Shown here: positions 26,901-34,625 of the stretch, one piece after another
Layout of the letters: every line of letters starts with the position of its first letter
How positions within the stretch are numbered: position 1 is the first letter of the stretch
From: Blastocatellia bacterium
GTDB lineage: Bacteria > Acidobacteriota > Blastocatellia > Chloracidobacteriales > Chloracidobacteriaceae
DNA: 47,357 bases
Reading direction: 5' to 3'
Assembly: GCA_019695185.1 (NCBI GenBank)
Contig: JAIBAN010000064.1
Location: 1-47,357, forward strand
The notes under the pieces: model-generated
What the model saw: the letters and a program-made list of their open reading frames with translations, nothing else
What the model was told of the DNA's origin: nothing
The model's database searches: none
Position numbers and translations under genes: made by a program

Positions 26901-27849
26901 GAATGCCACGATGGTTTGGAAAAACGGCACGCTCCTCCCCTGGACGGAAGCGACGTTTCACGTCTCGGTGCATGGCCTGCATTATGGAACCGGGGTGTTC
27001 GAGGGAATCCGGGCCTACGAGACCGAACGGGGACCGGCTGTCTTCCGGCTGCAAGAACATATCCAGCGGCTTTTTGCCTCGGCCCGGATTCATTCGATAG
27101 AGATTCCCTACAGTCAGGAAACGCTGGAAGAAGCGGTTCTGGAAACCCTGCGCGCCAATGGACTGCAGTCGGCTTACCTGCGCCCAATTGTCTTTTTCGG
27201 GAGCGAGTCGTTGGGCCTCCTGCCGCTCAATTGCCCGACGGAAGTAGCCATTCTGGCCTGGGAGTGGGATTTGCTCCTGGGTGCGGAAAGTGCTGAAAAA
27301 GGCATTCGGGCCACGATTTCCTCCTGGCAAAAGTTTGATTCCAATGCCATGCCCGCCACGGCCAAAGCCTGCGGGCAATATCTGAATTCCGTGCTGGCCA
27401 CCCGCGAGGCTCGCGCCCGGGGCTTTCATGAAGCCCTGCTGCTCAACTCCAGCGGTAATCTGGCCGAGGGCGCAGGAGAAAATGTCTTTCTGGTCAAAAA
27501 CGGAACCTTGGTCACCAACGGTCAGGCGGATGATGTGCTGCTTGGCATAACCCGTGACAGCGTGCTGCAACTCGCCCGTGACCGTTCACTCCCCATCGTA
27601 ACCCGTTCCATTTCCAAACTGGATTTATTTACGGCTGACGAAGCCTTCGTCACCGGCACCGCAGCGGAAATCGTTCCGCTCTGTGAAATAGACGGACAAA
27701 CAATCGGCACCGGGCAGCGCCCGGTCACCCGTGAACTGCAACAGGCTTACCAGGCGGCAGTCCGGGGCCAGGACCCGCATCATCCTGAATGGCTGGCATA
27801 TGCGGAAAAGCCAGGGTTCAGGGTTCAGGGTCTGGGGTCCAGGGGCTAG
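26890..27849 (+). CDS. ilvE: Branched-chain amino acid aminotransferase
   Basis: 319 residues, PLP fold type IV. It catalyses the last step to Val, Leu and Ile. The start is the ATG at 26890 (GGGAGGG about nine bases upstream, inside ilvN). Motifs: VHGLHYGTGVFEGIRAYET, the active-site Lys in ATAKACGQYLNS, and GAGENVFLVKNG. The last about 12 residues (KPGFRVQGLGSRG) are not family sequence; they translate five CAGGGTT-type 7-bp units that run up to the stop codon. Confidence 0.95.
   Translation: MSFKNATMVWKNGTLLPWTEATFHVSVHGLHYGTGVFEGIRAYETERGPAVFRLQEHIQRLFASARIHSIEIPYSQETLEEAVLETLRANGLQSAYLRPIVFFGSESLGLLPLNCPTEVAILAWEWDLLLGAESAEKGIRATISSWQKFDSNAMPATAKACGQYLNSVLATREARARGFHEALLLNSSGNLAEGAGENVFLVKNGTLVTNGQADDVLLGITRDSVLQLARDRSLPIVTRSISKLDLFTADEAFVTGTAAEIVPLCEIDGQTIGTGQRPVTRELQQAYQAAVRGQDPHHPEWLAYAEKPGFRVQGLGSRG
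27812..27847. repeat. Heptanucleotide array forming the ilvE C-terminus
   Basis: Five period-7 units, CAGGGTT twice, CAGGGTC, TGGGGTC and CAGGGGC, followed by the TAG stop. Same class as the ACCCTGA array at 44031 (reverse strand) in the right-hand NRPS. Confidence 0.85.
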
Positions 27850-27874
27850 GCCCTTTCATAAGGAGTTTTCACCT

Positions 27875-28279
27875 ATGCACTCACAAACTGATGTATCTGT
27901 ATGTACCGGCACCACTTCAAACACTTGGAACCCACACATCCACTGGCAGGAGCTGCCCCCCGTCAAGTTTAACGAGCGGTTCACCGGCAAACGGATTGAC
28001 GGCGAAAACGTGATGATTGTTTTCACCGAAGCCACCCCTGGTTTCAGTGTTCCGACCCATTGTCACGAAAGCGAGCAAATCACGATGGTGCAAAGCGGCT
28101 CGTGGCTTTTCAACGTGGCTGGACGGGAATTCACGGCCAAAGCAGGAGATGTGGTTCATATTCCGGCAGGTTGGGAACACAGCGCGATGGCACTCGAAAA
28201 CTCCGTTGCCATCGAAGTGTTCACCCCGCCCCGGAGCGAGTGGGAGGATGAAGCCGACCAGTATTTGTGGGGCGTGTGA
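27875..28279 (+). CDS. Small cupin-domain protein inside the ilv operon
   Basis: 134 residues from the ATG at 27875 (AAGGAG nine bases upstream). A single cupin barrel: metal-ligand motif one is visible as PTHCHESEQITMVQSG (His, His, Glu) and motif two as GDVVHIPAGWEHSA with its His. Small cupins of this kind can be dioxygenases, isomerases or sensory proteins; nothing here fixes the activity. It sits between ilvE and ilvC in the same direction, which suggests a link to BCAA metabolism, for example protecting or disposing of a keto-acid intermediate, but that is inference. Confidence 0.8.
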   Translation: MHSQTDVSVCTGTTSNTWNPHIHWQELPPVKFNERFTGKRIDGENVMIVFTEATPGFSVPTHCHESEQITMVQSGSWLFNVAGREFTAKAGDVVHIPAGWEHSAMALENSVAIEVFTPPRSEWEDEADQYLWGV

Positions 28280-28295
28280 AAACTGGTTCTGCGTT

Positions 28296-28436
28296 CCGCC
28301 TGAAGGCGGCCTCTTTCAAGGAAAAAAAAACACACAGCAATCATCTTTTTAGCTTTCAGCTTTTTTCTGGCCGCCTGAGGGCGGAACGCAAAACTGCCGC
28401 CTGAAGGCGGAACTCGAAACTGCCGCCTGAAGGCGG
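28296..28436. repeat. Four palindromic CCGCCTGAAGGCGG repeats upstream of ilvC
   Basis: Copies at 28296-28309, 28371-28384 (one variant base), 28397-28410 and 28423-28436, the last two as a 26-bp direct duplication. They fill most of the 182-bp cupin-ilvC gap and could stabilise mRNA ends or lower readthrough. Confidence 0.85.
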
Positions 28437-28461
28437 AACTCAACACTTTCCGGAGGAAAAC

Positions 28462-29496
28462 ATGAAGGTTTATTACGAACAGGATGCGAACCTTGCCTTG
28501 CTCAAGGGGAAGAAAATTGCGATTTTGGGATACGGCAGCCAAGGCCATGCCCATGCTCAGAACCTCCGCGATAACGGATTTGACGTGGTGGTTGGGTTGC
28601 GCCGGGGCAGTGGTTCGCAACCCAAGGCCGAAAGCGCCGGGTTCAAGGTCTATGACACGACAACGGCAGCCGAATGGGCCGATATTGTCATGATGCTCAC
28701 GCCCGACGAATTGCAGCCGGAAATCTATCGGCAGGAACTGGCCTCGGTCTTTGAAACGGCAGCCAAAGAAGGCAAAACCAAATATCTGGCGTTTGGGCAT
28801 GGGTTTGCGATTCATTTCAAAAAAATTGTGCCACCTGCTGAAACCAACGTGTTTCTGGTTGCGCCCAAATCACCCGGCCACTTGGTCCGCAAGGAATTTG
28901 CCAACGGGGGCGGCGTGCCGTCACTGATTGCCGTTCAGCAGGACCCGGCGGGAAACACCAAGGAAATTGCCCTGGCCTATGCCACTGCGCTTGGCTCCGG
29001 GCGGGCGGGAATTCTGGAAACCAGTTTCCGCGAAGAAGTCGAAACCGACCTCTTTGGCGAGCAGTCCGTTCTCTGCGGCGGCGTGACGGAACTCATCCGG
29101 GCAGGCTTTGAAACCCTGACCGAAGCTGGCTATGCACCCGAAATGGCCTATTTTGAATGCCTCCATGAAATGAAGCTGATTGTGGATTTGATTTACGAAG
29201 GCGGCATTGCCAACATGCGTTATTCCATCAGCAATACGGCGGAATACGGCGACATGACCCGGGGCAAACGGATTGTCACCGACCAGACCCGCACGGCAAT
29301 GAAGGAAATCCTGGCTGAAATCCAAAGCGGTTCCTTTGCCGACGAATGGATTGCCGAACATAATGCCGGCAAACCAAATTTCAAACGTATCGCTGCCGAA
29401 CAAGCTCACCATCCAATTGAAGAAGTCGGCGCAAAACTGCGGTCCATGATGCCCTGGATTGAACGCAATCGGCTGGTTAATAAAGCCAAAAACTAA
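28462..29496 (+). CDS. ilvC: Ketol-acid reductoisomerase
   Basis: 344 residues, the short class I form. It converts 2-acetolactate to 2,3-dihydroxyisovalerate (and the Ile homologue) with Mg2+ and NAD(P)H. The Rossmann motif [19 protein letters not shown] and the loop GLRRGSGSQ, typical of NADPH preference, lie near the N-terminus. The acidic metal ligands are in [14 protein letters not shown] and further C-terminal Glu residues; [11 protein letters not shown] is conserved. CCGGAGG eight bases before the ATG fixes the start. Confidence 0.96.
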   Translation: MKVYYEQDANLALLKGKKIAILGYGSQGHAHAQNLRDNGFDVVVGLRRGSGSQPKAESAGFKVYDTTTAAEWADIVMMLTPDELQPEIYRQELASVFETAAKEGKTKYLAFGHGFAIHFKKIVPPAETNVFLVAPKSPGHLVRKEFANGGGVPSLIAVQQDPAGNTKEIALAYATALGSGRAGILETSFREEVETDLFGEQSVLCGGVTELIRAGFETLTEAGYAPEMAYFECLHEMKLIVDLIYEGGIANMRYSISNTAEYGDMTRGKRIVTDQTRTAMKEILAEIQSGSFADEWIAEHNAGKPNFKRIAAEQAHHPIEEVGAKLRSMMPWIERNRLVNKAKN

Positions 29497-29500
29497 AACC

Positions 29501-29521
29501 TTCATCGCCGCAGGCGGTGAA
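29501..29521. repeat. Core-only copy of the TTCACCGC/GCGGTGAA repeat between ilvC and ilvD
   Basis: TTCATCGCC-GCA-GGCGGTGAA, a 9-bp stem with one G-U pair. It retains only the outer ends of the longer elements at 21011 and 26464 and lies nine bases before the ilvD start. Confidence 0.55.
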
Positions 29522-29529
29522 TAAAAAAT

Positions 29530-31212
29530 ATGAGTGAACCTAAATCAAACCTCCGCAGTTCCGCCATCACGCAGGGCGTTGAGCGTTCCCCCAACCGGGC
29601 CATGTTACGGGCGGTTGGCTTTCAGGATGCCGATTTTCACAAGCCGATTGTGGGAATTGCCAATGGACACAGCACGATTACGCCCTGCAACATGGGCCTG
29701 GGCGGATTGGCGGCGGCGGCTGACGAAGCCCTCAAATCCGTTGGAGCCATGCCCCAGATGTTTGGCACCATCACCATCAGTGATGGCATTTCGATGGGAA
29801 CCGAGGGCATGAAATATTCCCTCGTTTCCCGCGAAGTGATTGCCGATTCAATTGAAACCGTCTGCAATGGGCAAAGTCTGGATGGCCTGCTCGCCATCGG
29901 AGGCTGTGACAAAAACATGCCCGGTGCGCTGATTGCCATTGCCCGGCTGAACATTCCTGCGATTTTTGTCTATGGCGGAACCATCAAACCCGGCCATTTC
30001 AACGGCAACGATTTAACCGTGGTCAGTGCCTTTGAAGCTGTCGGAAAGTTTTGCGCCCATAAAATTGACGAATCCGAACTGATGGAAATCGAACGGCGGG
30101 CCTGCCCCGGAGCCGGTTCCTGCGGCGGCATGTTTACGGCCAACACCATGTCGTCGGCCTTTGAGGCGTTGGGCCTGAGCCTGCCCTACTCTTCCACGAT
30201 GGCTGCCGAAGATGCTGAAAAAACCGCCAGCACCGTACAGTCGGCGCGCGTCCTGCACGATGCCATCCGCAATCAAATCCTGCCCCGCCAGATTTTGACC
30301 AGAGCGGCGTTTGAAAATGCGATTGCGGTCGTGATGGCCATCGGCGGTTCAACCAATGCGGTCCTCCATCTGTTGGCAATTGCCCATGCTGCCGGGGTTC
30401 CGCTCAGTCTGGAAGATTTTGAAACCATCCGGCGGCGGGTTCCGGTCCTGTGCGATTTGAAACCTTCGGGAAAATATGTGACCACCGATTTCCACCGGGC
30501 CGGGGGTGTGCCGCAAGTCATGAAAATGCTGTTGGCCAAGGGCCTCCTGCACAGTGACGCGCTGACCATCACCGGCCAGACCGTGGGGGAATCATTGGCC
30601 GAGGTGCCTGAGAACCCAGCCTCAAACCAGGATGTCATCCGTCCGTTTGAAAAACCTTTGTATCAGTCTGGCCATCTGGCCATCCTCAAAGGAAACCTTG
30701 CCACCGAAGGCGCGGTTGCCAAAATCACCGGCGTCAAAGCTCCCACCATTACCGGACCGGCACGGGTTTTTGACTCGGAGGAAACCTGTCTGGCTGCCAT
30801 TCTGGCCGGAAACATCAAAGCCGGAGACGTGGTGGTGGTGCGGTACGAAGGTCCCAAAGGCGGTCCCGGAATGCGTGAAATGCTGGCCCCGACTTCGGCA
30901 ATCATCGGCGCAGGATTAGGGGACTCGGTGGGACTCATCACCGATGGCCGCTTTTCCGGTGGCACCTACGGCCTGGTGGTTGGGCATGTCGCCCCGGAAG
31001 CTGCCGTGGGTGGAGCCATTGCCCTGGTTGAGGAAGGCGATTCCATCACGATTGACGCCATCCATCTGGCCCTGACTTTGAACGTCCCGGACGAGGAGCT
31101 GACCCGCCGCCGTTCCGGGTGGCAACCGCCCGCTCCGCGCTATACACGTGGCGTGTTGGCAAAATATGCCCGGCTGGTTTCCTCCAGCAGCCTGGGGGCG
31201 GTAACCGATTGA
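29530..31212 (+). CDS. ilvD: Dihydroxy-acid dehydratase
   Basis: 560 residues, standard length. It dehydrates 2,3-dihydroxyisovalerate and its methyl homologue to the keto acids. Iron-sulphur cysteines are visible in [20 protein letters not shown] and [16 protein letters not shown]; the C-terminal [15 protein letters not shown] is conserved. It lies 33 bp after ilvC. The stop codon overlaps the first unit of a long GAATTGA array. Confidence 0.96.
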   Translation: MSEPKSNLRSSAITQGVERSPNRAMLRAVGFQDADFHKPIVGIANGHSTITPCNMGLGGLAAAADEALKSVGAMPQMFGTITISDGISMGTEGMKYSLVSREVIADSIETVCNGQSLDGLLAIGGCDKNMPGALIAIARLNIPAIFVYGGTIKPGHFNGNDLTVVSAFEAVGKFCAHKIDESELMEIERRACPGAGSCGGMFTANTMSSAFEALGLSLPYSSTMAAEDAEKTASTVQSARVLHDAIRNQILPRQILTRAAFENAIAVVMAIGGSTNAVLHLLAIAHAAGVPLSLEDFETIRRRVPVLCDLKPSGKYVTTDFHRAGGVPQVMKMLLAKGLLHSDALTITGQTVGESLAEVPENPASNQDVIRPFEKPLYQSGHLAILKGNLATEGAVAKITGVKAPTITGPARVFDSEETCLAAILAGNIKAGDVVVVRYEGPKGGPGMREMLAPTSAIIGAGLGDSVGLITDGRFSGGTYGLVVGHVAPEAAVGGAIALVEEGDSITIDAIHLALTLNVPDEELTRRRSGWQPPAPRYTRGVLAKYARLVSSSSLGAVTD

Positions 31213-31414
31213 ATTGAGAATTGAGAATTGAGAATTGAGAATTGAGAATTGAGAATTGAGAATTATGGTAAATCCTATGTTCGACCAGGCAATACAATCA
31301 CTCCACGGAAACCCCTGTCTTGAATCGGGTTTGAGACCAAAAGGTTTGAGGCATTTGAATTCCTGTCAAATTCTCAATTCTCAATTCTCAATTCTCAATT
31401 CTCAATTCTCAATT
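31211..31414. repeat. Inverted pair of GAATTGA heptamer arrays after ilvD
   Basis: Seven-plus perfect GAATTGA units (31211-31264) and six-plus reverse-complement AATTCTC units (31369-31414), about 104 bp apart. If transcribed, they could form a stem of about 45 bp. The units are nearly identical, suggesting recent expansion. Confidence 0.9.
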
Positions 31415-31450
31415 ATTATTCGCCACTCCAACCAGGGTGTGGGCGACTGA
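31265..31450 (+). CDS. Possible second leader peptide before the threonine-dehydratase gene
   Basis: 61-codon ORF (MVNPMFDQAIQSL...) ending SIIIRHSNQGVGD, 25 bases before a strong terminator. Its second half translates the AATTCTC array as repeated Ile-Leu-Asn-Ser-Gln-Phe-Ser plus three consecutive Ile codons (31412-31420). The geometry matches the ilvB leader (63 codons, 24 bases to the hairpin). It may be a real isoleucine-sensing leader or chance reading of a repeat. Confidence 0.35.
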   Translation: MVNPMFDQAIQSLHGNPCLESGLRPKGLRHLNSCQILNSQFSILNSQFSIIIRHSNQGVGD

Positions 31451-31475
31451 CCTTTTCCTTCAGCAGATGAACCTC

Positions 31476-31508
31476 AGCCACCCGCCCAACCAGCGGGTGG
31501 CTTTTTTT
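31476..31508 (+). terminator. Strong intrinsic terminator or attenuator before ilvA-like gene
   Basis: AGCCACCCGC (31476-31485) and GCGGGTGGCT (31493-31502) form a perfect 10-bp stem with a 7-base loop and seven Ts. The sequence closely resembles the ilvB attenuator. It lies 25 bp before the ribosome site of the next gene, so it either ends the ilv operon or regulates readthrough. Confidence 0.8.
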
Positions 31509-31550
31509 CTTTCCGGAAACGGATTTTTGAAAAAGGAGCACACCATAACC

Positions 31551-32576
31551 ATGTTGACCTCAGCCGTAGAGACCAGAACTGAACCCAGCGTAGTCGCCTT
31601 CCCTGCCGGTCCATATCAATTTACCGATGTCATGGCGGCTGCACGGCGCATCAAACCCTATTTGAAGCCAACCCCGTTGCGGGAATACACCTCCTTGAAT
31701 TCCCTGGTTGGCTCGCAGATTTCAGTTTTGGTCAAACACGAAAACCACAATCCGACCAATTCCTTCAAAGTCCGAAACGGACTGGCGGCCCTGACCGCGC
31801 TGGCTCCCGAAAACCGGAAGCGCGGCGTGGTGGCCGCCACTCGTGGCAATCACGGCCAGGGATTGGCCTGGGCCGGGCAGCAATTGGGAATTCCGGTCAC
31901 GATTTGCGTCCCGCTTGGAAACAATCCCGAAAAAAACGAAGCCATGCGTGGTTTGGGTGCTCACGTGCTGGAACAGGGCGCGGACTACGATGAAGCCATT
32001 GAAATTGCTTCGGAACTGGTTGAAACCAAAGGATTCACATTGGTTCACGCCACCAACCATCCGGAGGTTTTAGCCGGGGCAGCCACAGTTTCCCTGGAAA
32101 TGCTGGCCGAAACCGGAACCGGGCTGGATGCCATGGTCATGCCGGTGGGAGGAGGTTCGCTCGCAGTGGGAGCCCTGACGGTGGCACAGGTACTCCATCC
32201 GGATGTGGAGGTCTACGCGGTGCAAGCGGCTGGTGCCGCCTCCATCCATAATTCCTGGCACGCCGGTTTCCCGGTTTCCGCCGGGTTTCCCCTGACCATT
32301 GCTGACGGACTGGCCACCAGAGGGGTTTACGAATTGACCTTTCCGACCCTGCAAGCCGGACTTACCGATTTTGTGACGGTGACCGATGACGAGATTGCCA
32401 GAGCCGTGCAGGTTTTGCTCAAAACCACCCACAATCTGGTGGAAGGTGCAGGTGCCGCCAGCCTGGCCGGACTGTTCAAACTCCGTCACCGGTTGGCAGG
32501 TAAAAAGGTGGGAGTGGTCCTTTCGGGAGCCAACATTGACCAGCAAACCCTGCGGACCGTTCTGGACCTTTCATAA
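31551..32576 (+). CDS. Threonine dehydratase-like PLP enzyme, catalytic domain only
   Basis: 341 residues, PLP fold type II. Lys in NPTNSFKVRNG is the Schiff-base residue and VGGGSLAVG the phosphate-binding loop. The likely reaction is deamination of threonine to 2-oxobutyrate, the isoleucine precursor, as suggested by the ilv neighbours. It lacks the C-terminal ACT-like regulatory domains of anabolic IlvA (about 510 residues) and so resembles catabolic or feedback-insensitive forms; serine dehydratase or a related lyase is possible. The start ATG at 31551 is preceded by AAGGAG at a rather long spacing (about 13); the upstream open frame crosses the terminator and is unlikely to be coding. 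Confidence 0.8.
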   Translation: MLTSAVETRTEPSVVAFPAGPYQFTDVMAAARRIKPYLKPTPLREYTSLNSLVGSQISVLVKHENHNPTNSFKVRNGLAALTALAPENRKRGVVAATRGNHGQGLAWAGQQLGIPVTICVPLGNNPEKNEAMRGLGAHVLEQGADYDEAIEIASELVETKGFTLVHATNHPEVLAGAATVSLEMLAETGTGLDAMVMPVGGGSLAVGALTVAQVLHPDVEVYAVQAAGAASIHNSWHAGFPVSAGFPLTIADGLATRGVYELTFPTLQAGLTDFVTVTDDEIARAVQVLLKTTHNLVEGAGAASLAGLFKLRHRLAGKKVGVVLSGANIDQQTLRTVLDLS

Positions 32577-32650
32577 CAGGTGCGTTGCAACGAGGTCGCA
32601 GAAGGCGCTCAACCAAACAGGTTGAATCAGTCATTCACCAACAGAATTGG

Positions 32651-32677
32651 AAAAATGGTCCTGTTATTCTGACCATT
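32651..32677 (-). terminator. Terminator overlapping the end of the hypothetical minus-strand gene
   Basis: AATGGTC-N10-GACCATT with a T-run on the minus strand; the stop codon (32664-32666) lies in the loop. Suits termination of the gene at 32664-33185. Confidence 0.55.
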
Positions 32678-33185
32678 CCTCCGGTTGGTGAGTTTCAGGG
32701 AACCGGTTGGCAAAGGGGTGGCCGTCCAGGGATTCAATTTCAAGGATGCAAAAGGCAAAATCATCATAGGGAGCCTGGCCTTCACCCAGCAGAATGGTTT
32801 GGTGAGGACCAATTTCGTGTTGAGGCAACCCTGAAAAGGACCAAGATTCAGCCGGATTGGTCACAATTTCCAGGGCTTCATTCCGGACCCATTGTTGGAG
32901 CGGAATTTCCTCGTCCACCGTTGTCAGACCAACTTCGCTGGCAAACAAACTGAGCTGGTGAAGCGCCTGCACGAGTGACGGACACACCCCGGCAAAACGC
33001 CACTCGCCCAAACGTTCTTCAACCGGAATCATGACAAAAGTAAGAAATACTCCGTTGATATCCGCCATGTGGCGGTTTTCGGCAATGATTTCCAGGGCAT
33101 CGGGGCGGGAGAACGGGATTGGGCGGGTAAACCGGTTGTTGTGATTCATGATCGGCTCCGTGATGTATGAATTGATAGGCCACAT
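32664..33185 (-). CDS. Hypothetical protein, 173 residues
   Basis: I do not recognise this family. It is a soluble, acidic protein without signal peptide or membrane segment, rich in aromatic residues, with a conserved-looking core (FLTFVMIPVEERLGEWRF and FCILEIESLDG). AAAGGA stands before the ATG at 33185; a second in-frame ATG at 33149 (MNHNNR) also has GGAG upstream, so the protein may be 12 residues shorter. It is transcribed against its neighbours, alone, with its own terminator. Confidence 0.65.
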   Translation of the reverse strand: MWPINSYITEPIMNHNNRFTRPIPFSRPDALEIIAENRHMADINGVFLTFVMIPVEERLGEWRFAGVCPSLVQALHQLSLFASEVGLTTVDEEIPLQQWVRNEALEIVTNPAESWSFSGLPQHEIGPHQTILLGEGQAPYDDFAFCILEIESLDGHPFANRFPETHQPEEWSE

Positions 33186-33293
33186 TAAGATTTCCTTTGA
33201 AAAATACCGGATAAAAAAAATTTTGGTCCAGCCGTATCTTTTTGGCTTTTTTTGGCAATCAGGAAATACAAACCATTTCCGAGGTCAAAAGAT

Positions 33294-34385
33294 ATGCGTC
33301 ACTTTATTTTCCTGAGTTCCCTTTTACTGCTTTGCTGGACATTGGGTTTCAGTCACATGGCTTTGGCCGGGACCGAACCCACCATCGACCAAACTTCGGT
33401 CCAGGTCACAACCCGGCGGGTGAATTCTTACCTTGGCACCAACAAGGAACCTGACGACAGCACCTGGAGCTGGACGCCCCGCGTTAAATTTCGCATCAAT
33501 GGCCCAATTTCCTCTGGTTCAGTTGCAGTGGTCGAATTTTTCAACGCCGCAAAGAAACCTTGGGTCAAGTTTCATTGTCCCACCGAAGCAATCGGGGCTG
33601 ATGAATGGTATGCCACCGATGGTGGATTAACCCTTTCTGAACATGAGGGCAGTATCATGACTGGCCCGGTTGATTTTACGATTTCACTGAAAAACGAACT
33701 TGAAGGGTCGAACAAATTATTATTCAAAGGAACAGCCATCATCAAAAAGGTCCATGCCGGGTCCAAAAAACCCGAAGAGAAAAACTATTTTGATTTTTAT
33801 GCCGACCACGATTGGAACCTGCCCATCGGCTATGTTTTTGCACCGGAACCGATCAGTCAAGCCAGTGGCGGCAGTGATTATGAGGAAACTGCCCCGCTCA
33901 ATGTGGCCATGTGGTTTCGGGGCGACCCCTCTTCCACTTCAATTTCCGCCCACCTGTTTTACCAGGGAAAGGAAATCTGCAACACCAAATCAACCACCCA
34001 GGGCACTATGTTGGGCGAGGAATACAACTCCACGTTTGATGATTCCCCGTTCCTGTGGACCCGCAAGTGTTTTTCTTTTAGCCGGGTTTTGGTTTTTAAC
34101 CGGGAAAATCCCGACAATCATACCGATTTCTTTCGCCTGGACAAAAATCCGGGTGTCTATGAAATCAAGGTGTTACGCAATGGCCAACTGGTTCGCACGG
34201 CAAAATTTAGCGTCAAACCGGATGGCACCATAGCCAACACCGGCTTTGCTGAACGGTACAAACTGGGCACCCGGCGGATGGTGATTCCGGTCACTGTCCT
34301 CGGTGAACAGGATGGCACCTGGGACAAGGATGCCTGGAAAGCCGGTTCCTTTTATGGGAACCCGATCTCCGACCTGAACCCCTAA
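33294..34385 (+). CDS. Secreted protein of unknown function
   Basis: 363 residues from the ATG at 33294 (GAGGT eight bases upstream; the longer frame begins with TTG). Signal peptide MRHFIFLSSLLLLCWTLGF with probable cleavage after ALA-G. The mature part is beta-rich with many aromatic and Thr/Ser residues, two or three cysteines (ICNTK, TRKCFSF), and two regions resembling immunoglobulin-like strands; I know no family for it. It is divergent from the hypothetical gene to its left and ends at a perfect hairpin. Confidence 0.75.
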   Translation: MRHFIFLSSLLLLCWTLGFSHMALAGTEPTIDQTSVQVTTRRVNSYLGTNKEPDDSTWSWTPRVKFRINGPISSGSVAVVEFFNAAKKPWVKFHCPTEAIGADEWYATDGGLTLSEHEGSIMTGPVDFTISLKNELEGSNKLLFKGTAIIKKVHAGSKKPEEKNYFDFYADHDWNLPIGYVFAPEPISQASGGSDYEETAPLNVAMWFRGDPSSTSISAHLFYQGKEICNTKSTTQGTMLGEEYNSTFDDSPFLWTRKCFSFSRVLVFNRENPDNHTDFFRLDKNPGVYEIKVLRNGQLVRTAKFSVKPDGTIANTGFAERYKLGTRRMVIPVTVLGEQDGTWDKDAWKAGSFYGNPISDLNP

Positions 34386-34403
34386 CCCAGCCACCTGTTT
34401 CAC

Positions 34404-34437
34404 AATTCCGGAGGAAAGGCCAGTTTCCTCCGGAATT
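34404..34437. terminator. Perfect 14-bp hairpin after the secreted protein gene
   Basis: AATTCCGGAGGAAA (34404-34417) and TTTCCTCCGGAATT (34424-34437) with a 6-base loop, 19 bp past the stop codon. The stem is perfect but a C-run rather than a T-run follows, so it may be a processing or stability hairpin. Confidence 0.6.
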
Positions 34438-34625
34438 CCCCCCTCATTCAATTTGGGACAGCAGTACCCAGGCCGATTTCCCCTGCTTATCTCCGGTTCT
34501 TTTCCCCACTCAAGTTCCGCTGCTCGCTGTTTCTTGCCGTATTTCCCCAAAAGTGGTTGCACTATCCTTGGACTTCGGGTATCAGCAGTGCTCTCGTTTT
34601 GCAAAATCCCGTGGATAAAACAACT

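Noticed and set aside
26722..27570. 282-codon frame antisense to ilvN/ilvE
   Set aside because: Shadow of two overlapping real genes; composition rich in Gln, Pro and Arg without recognisable domains.
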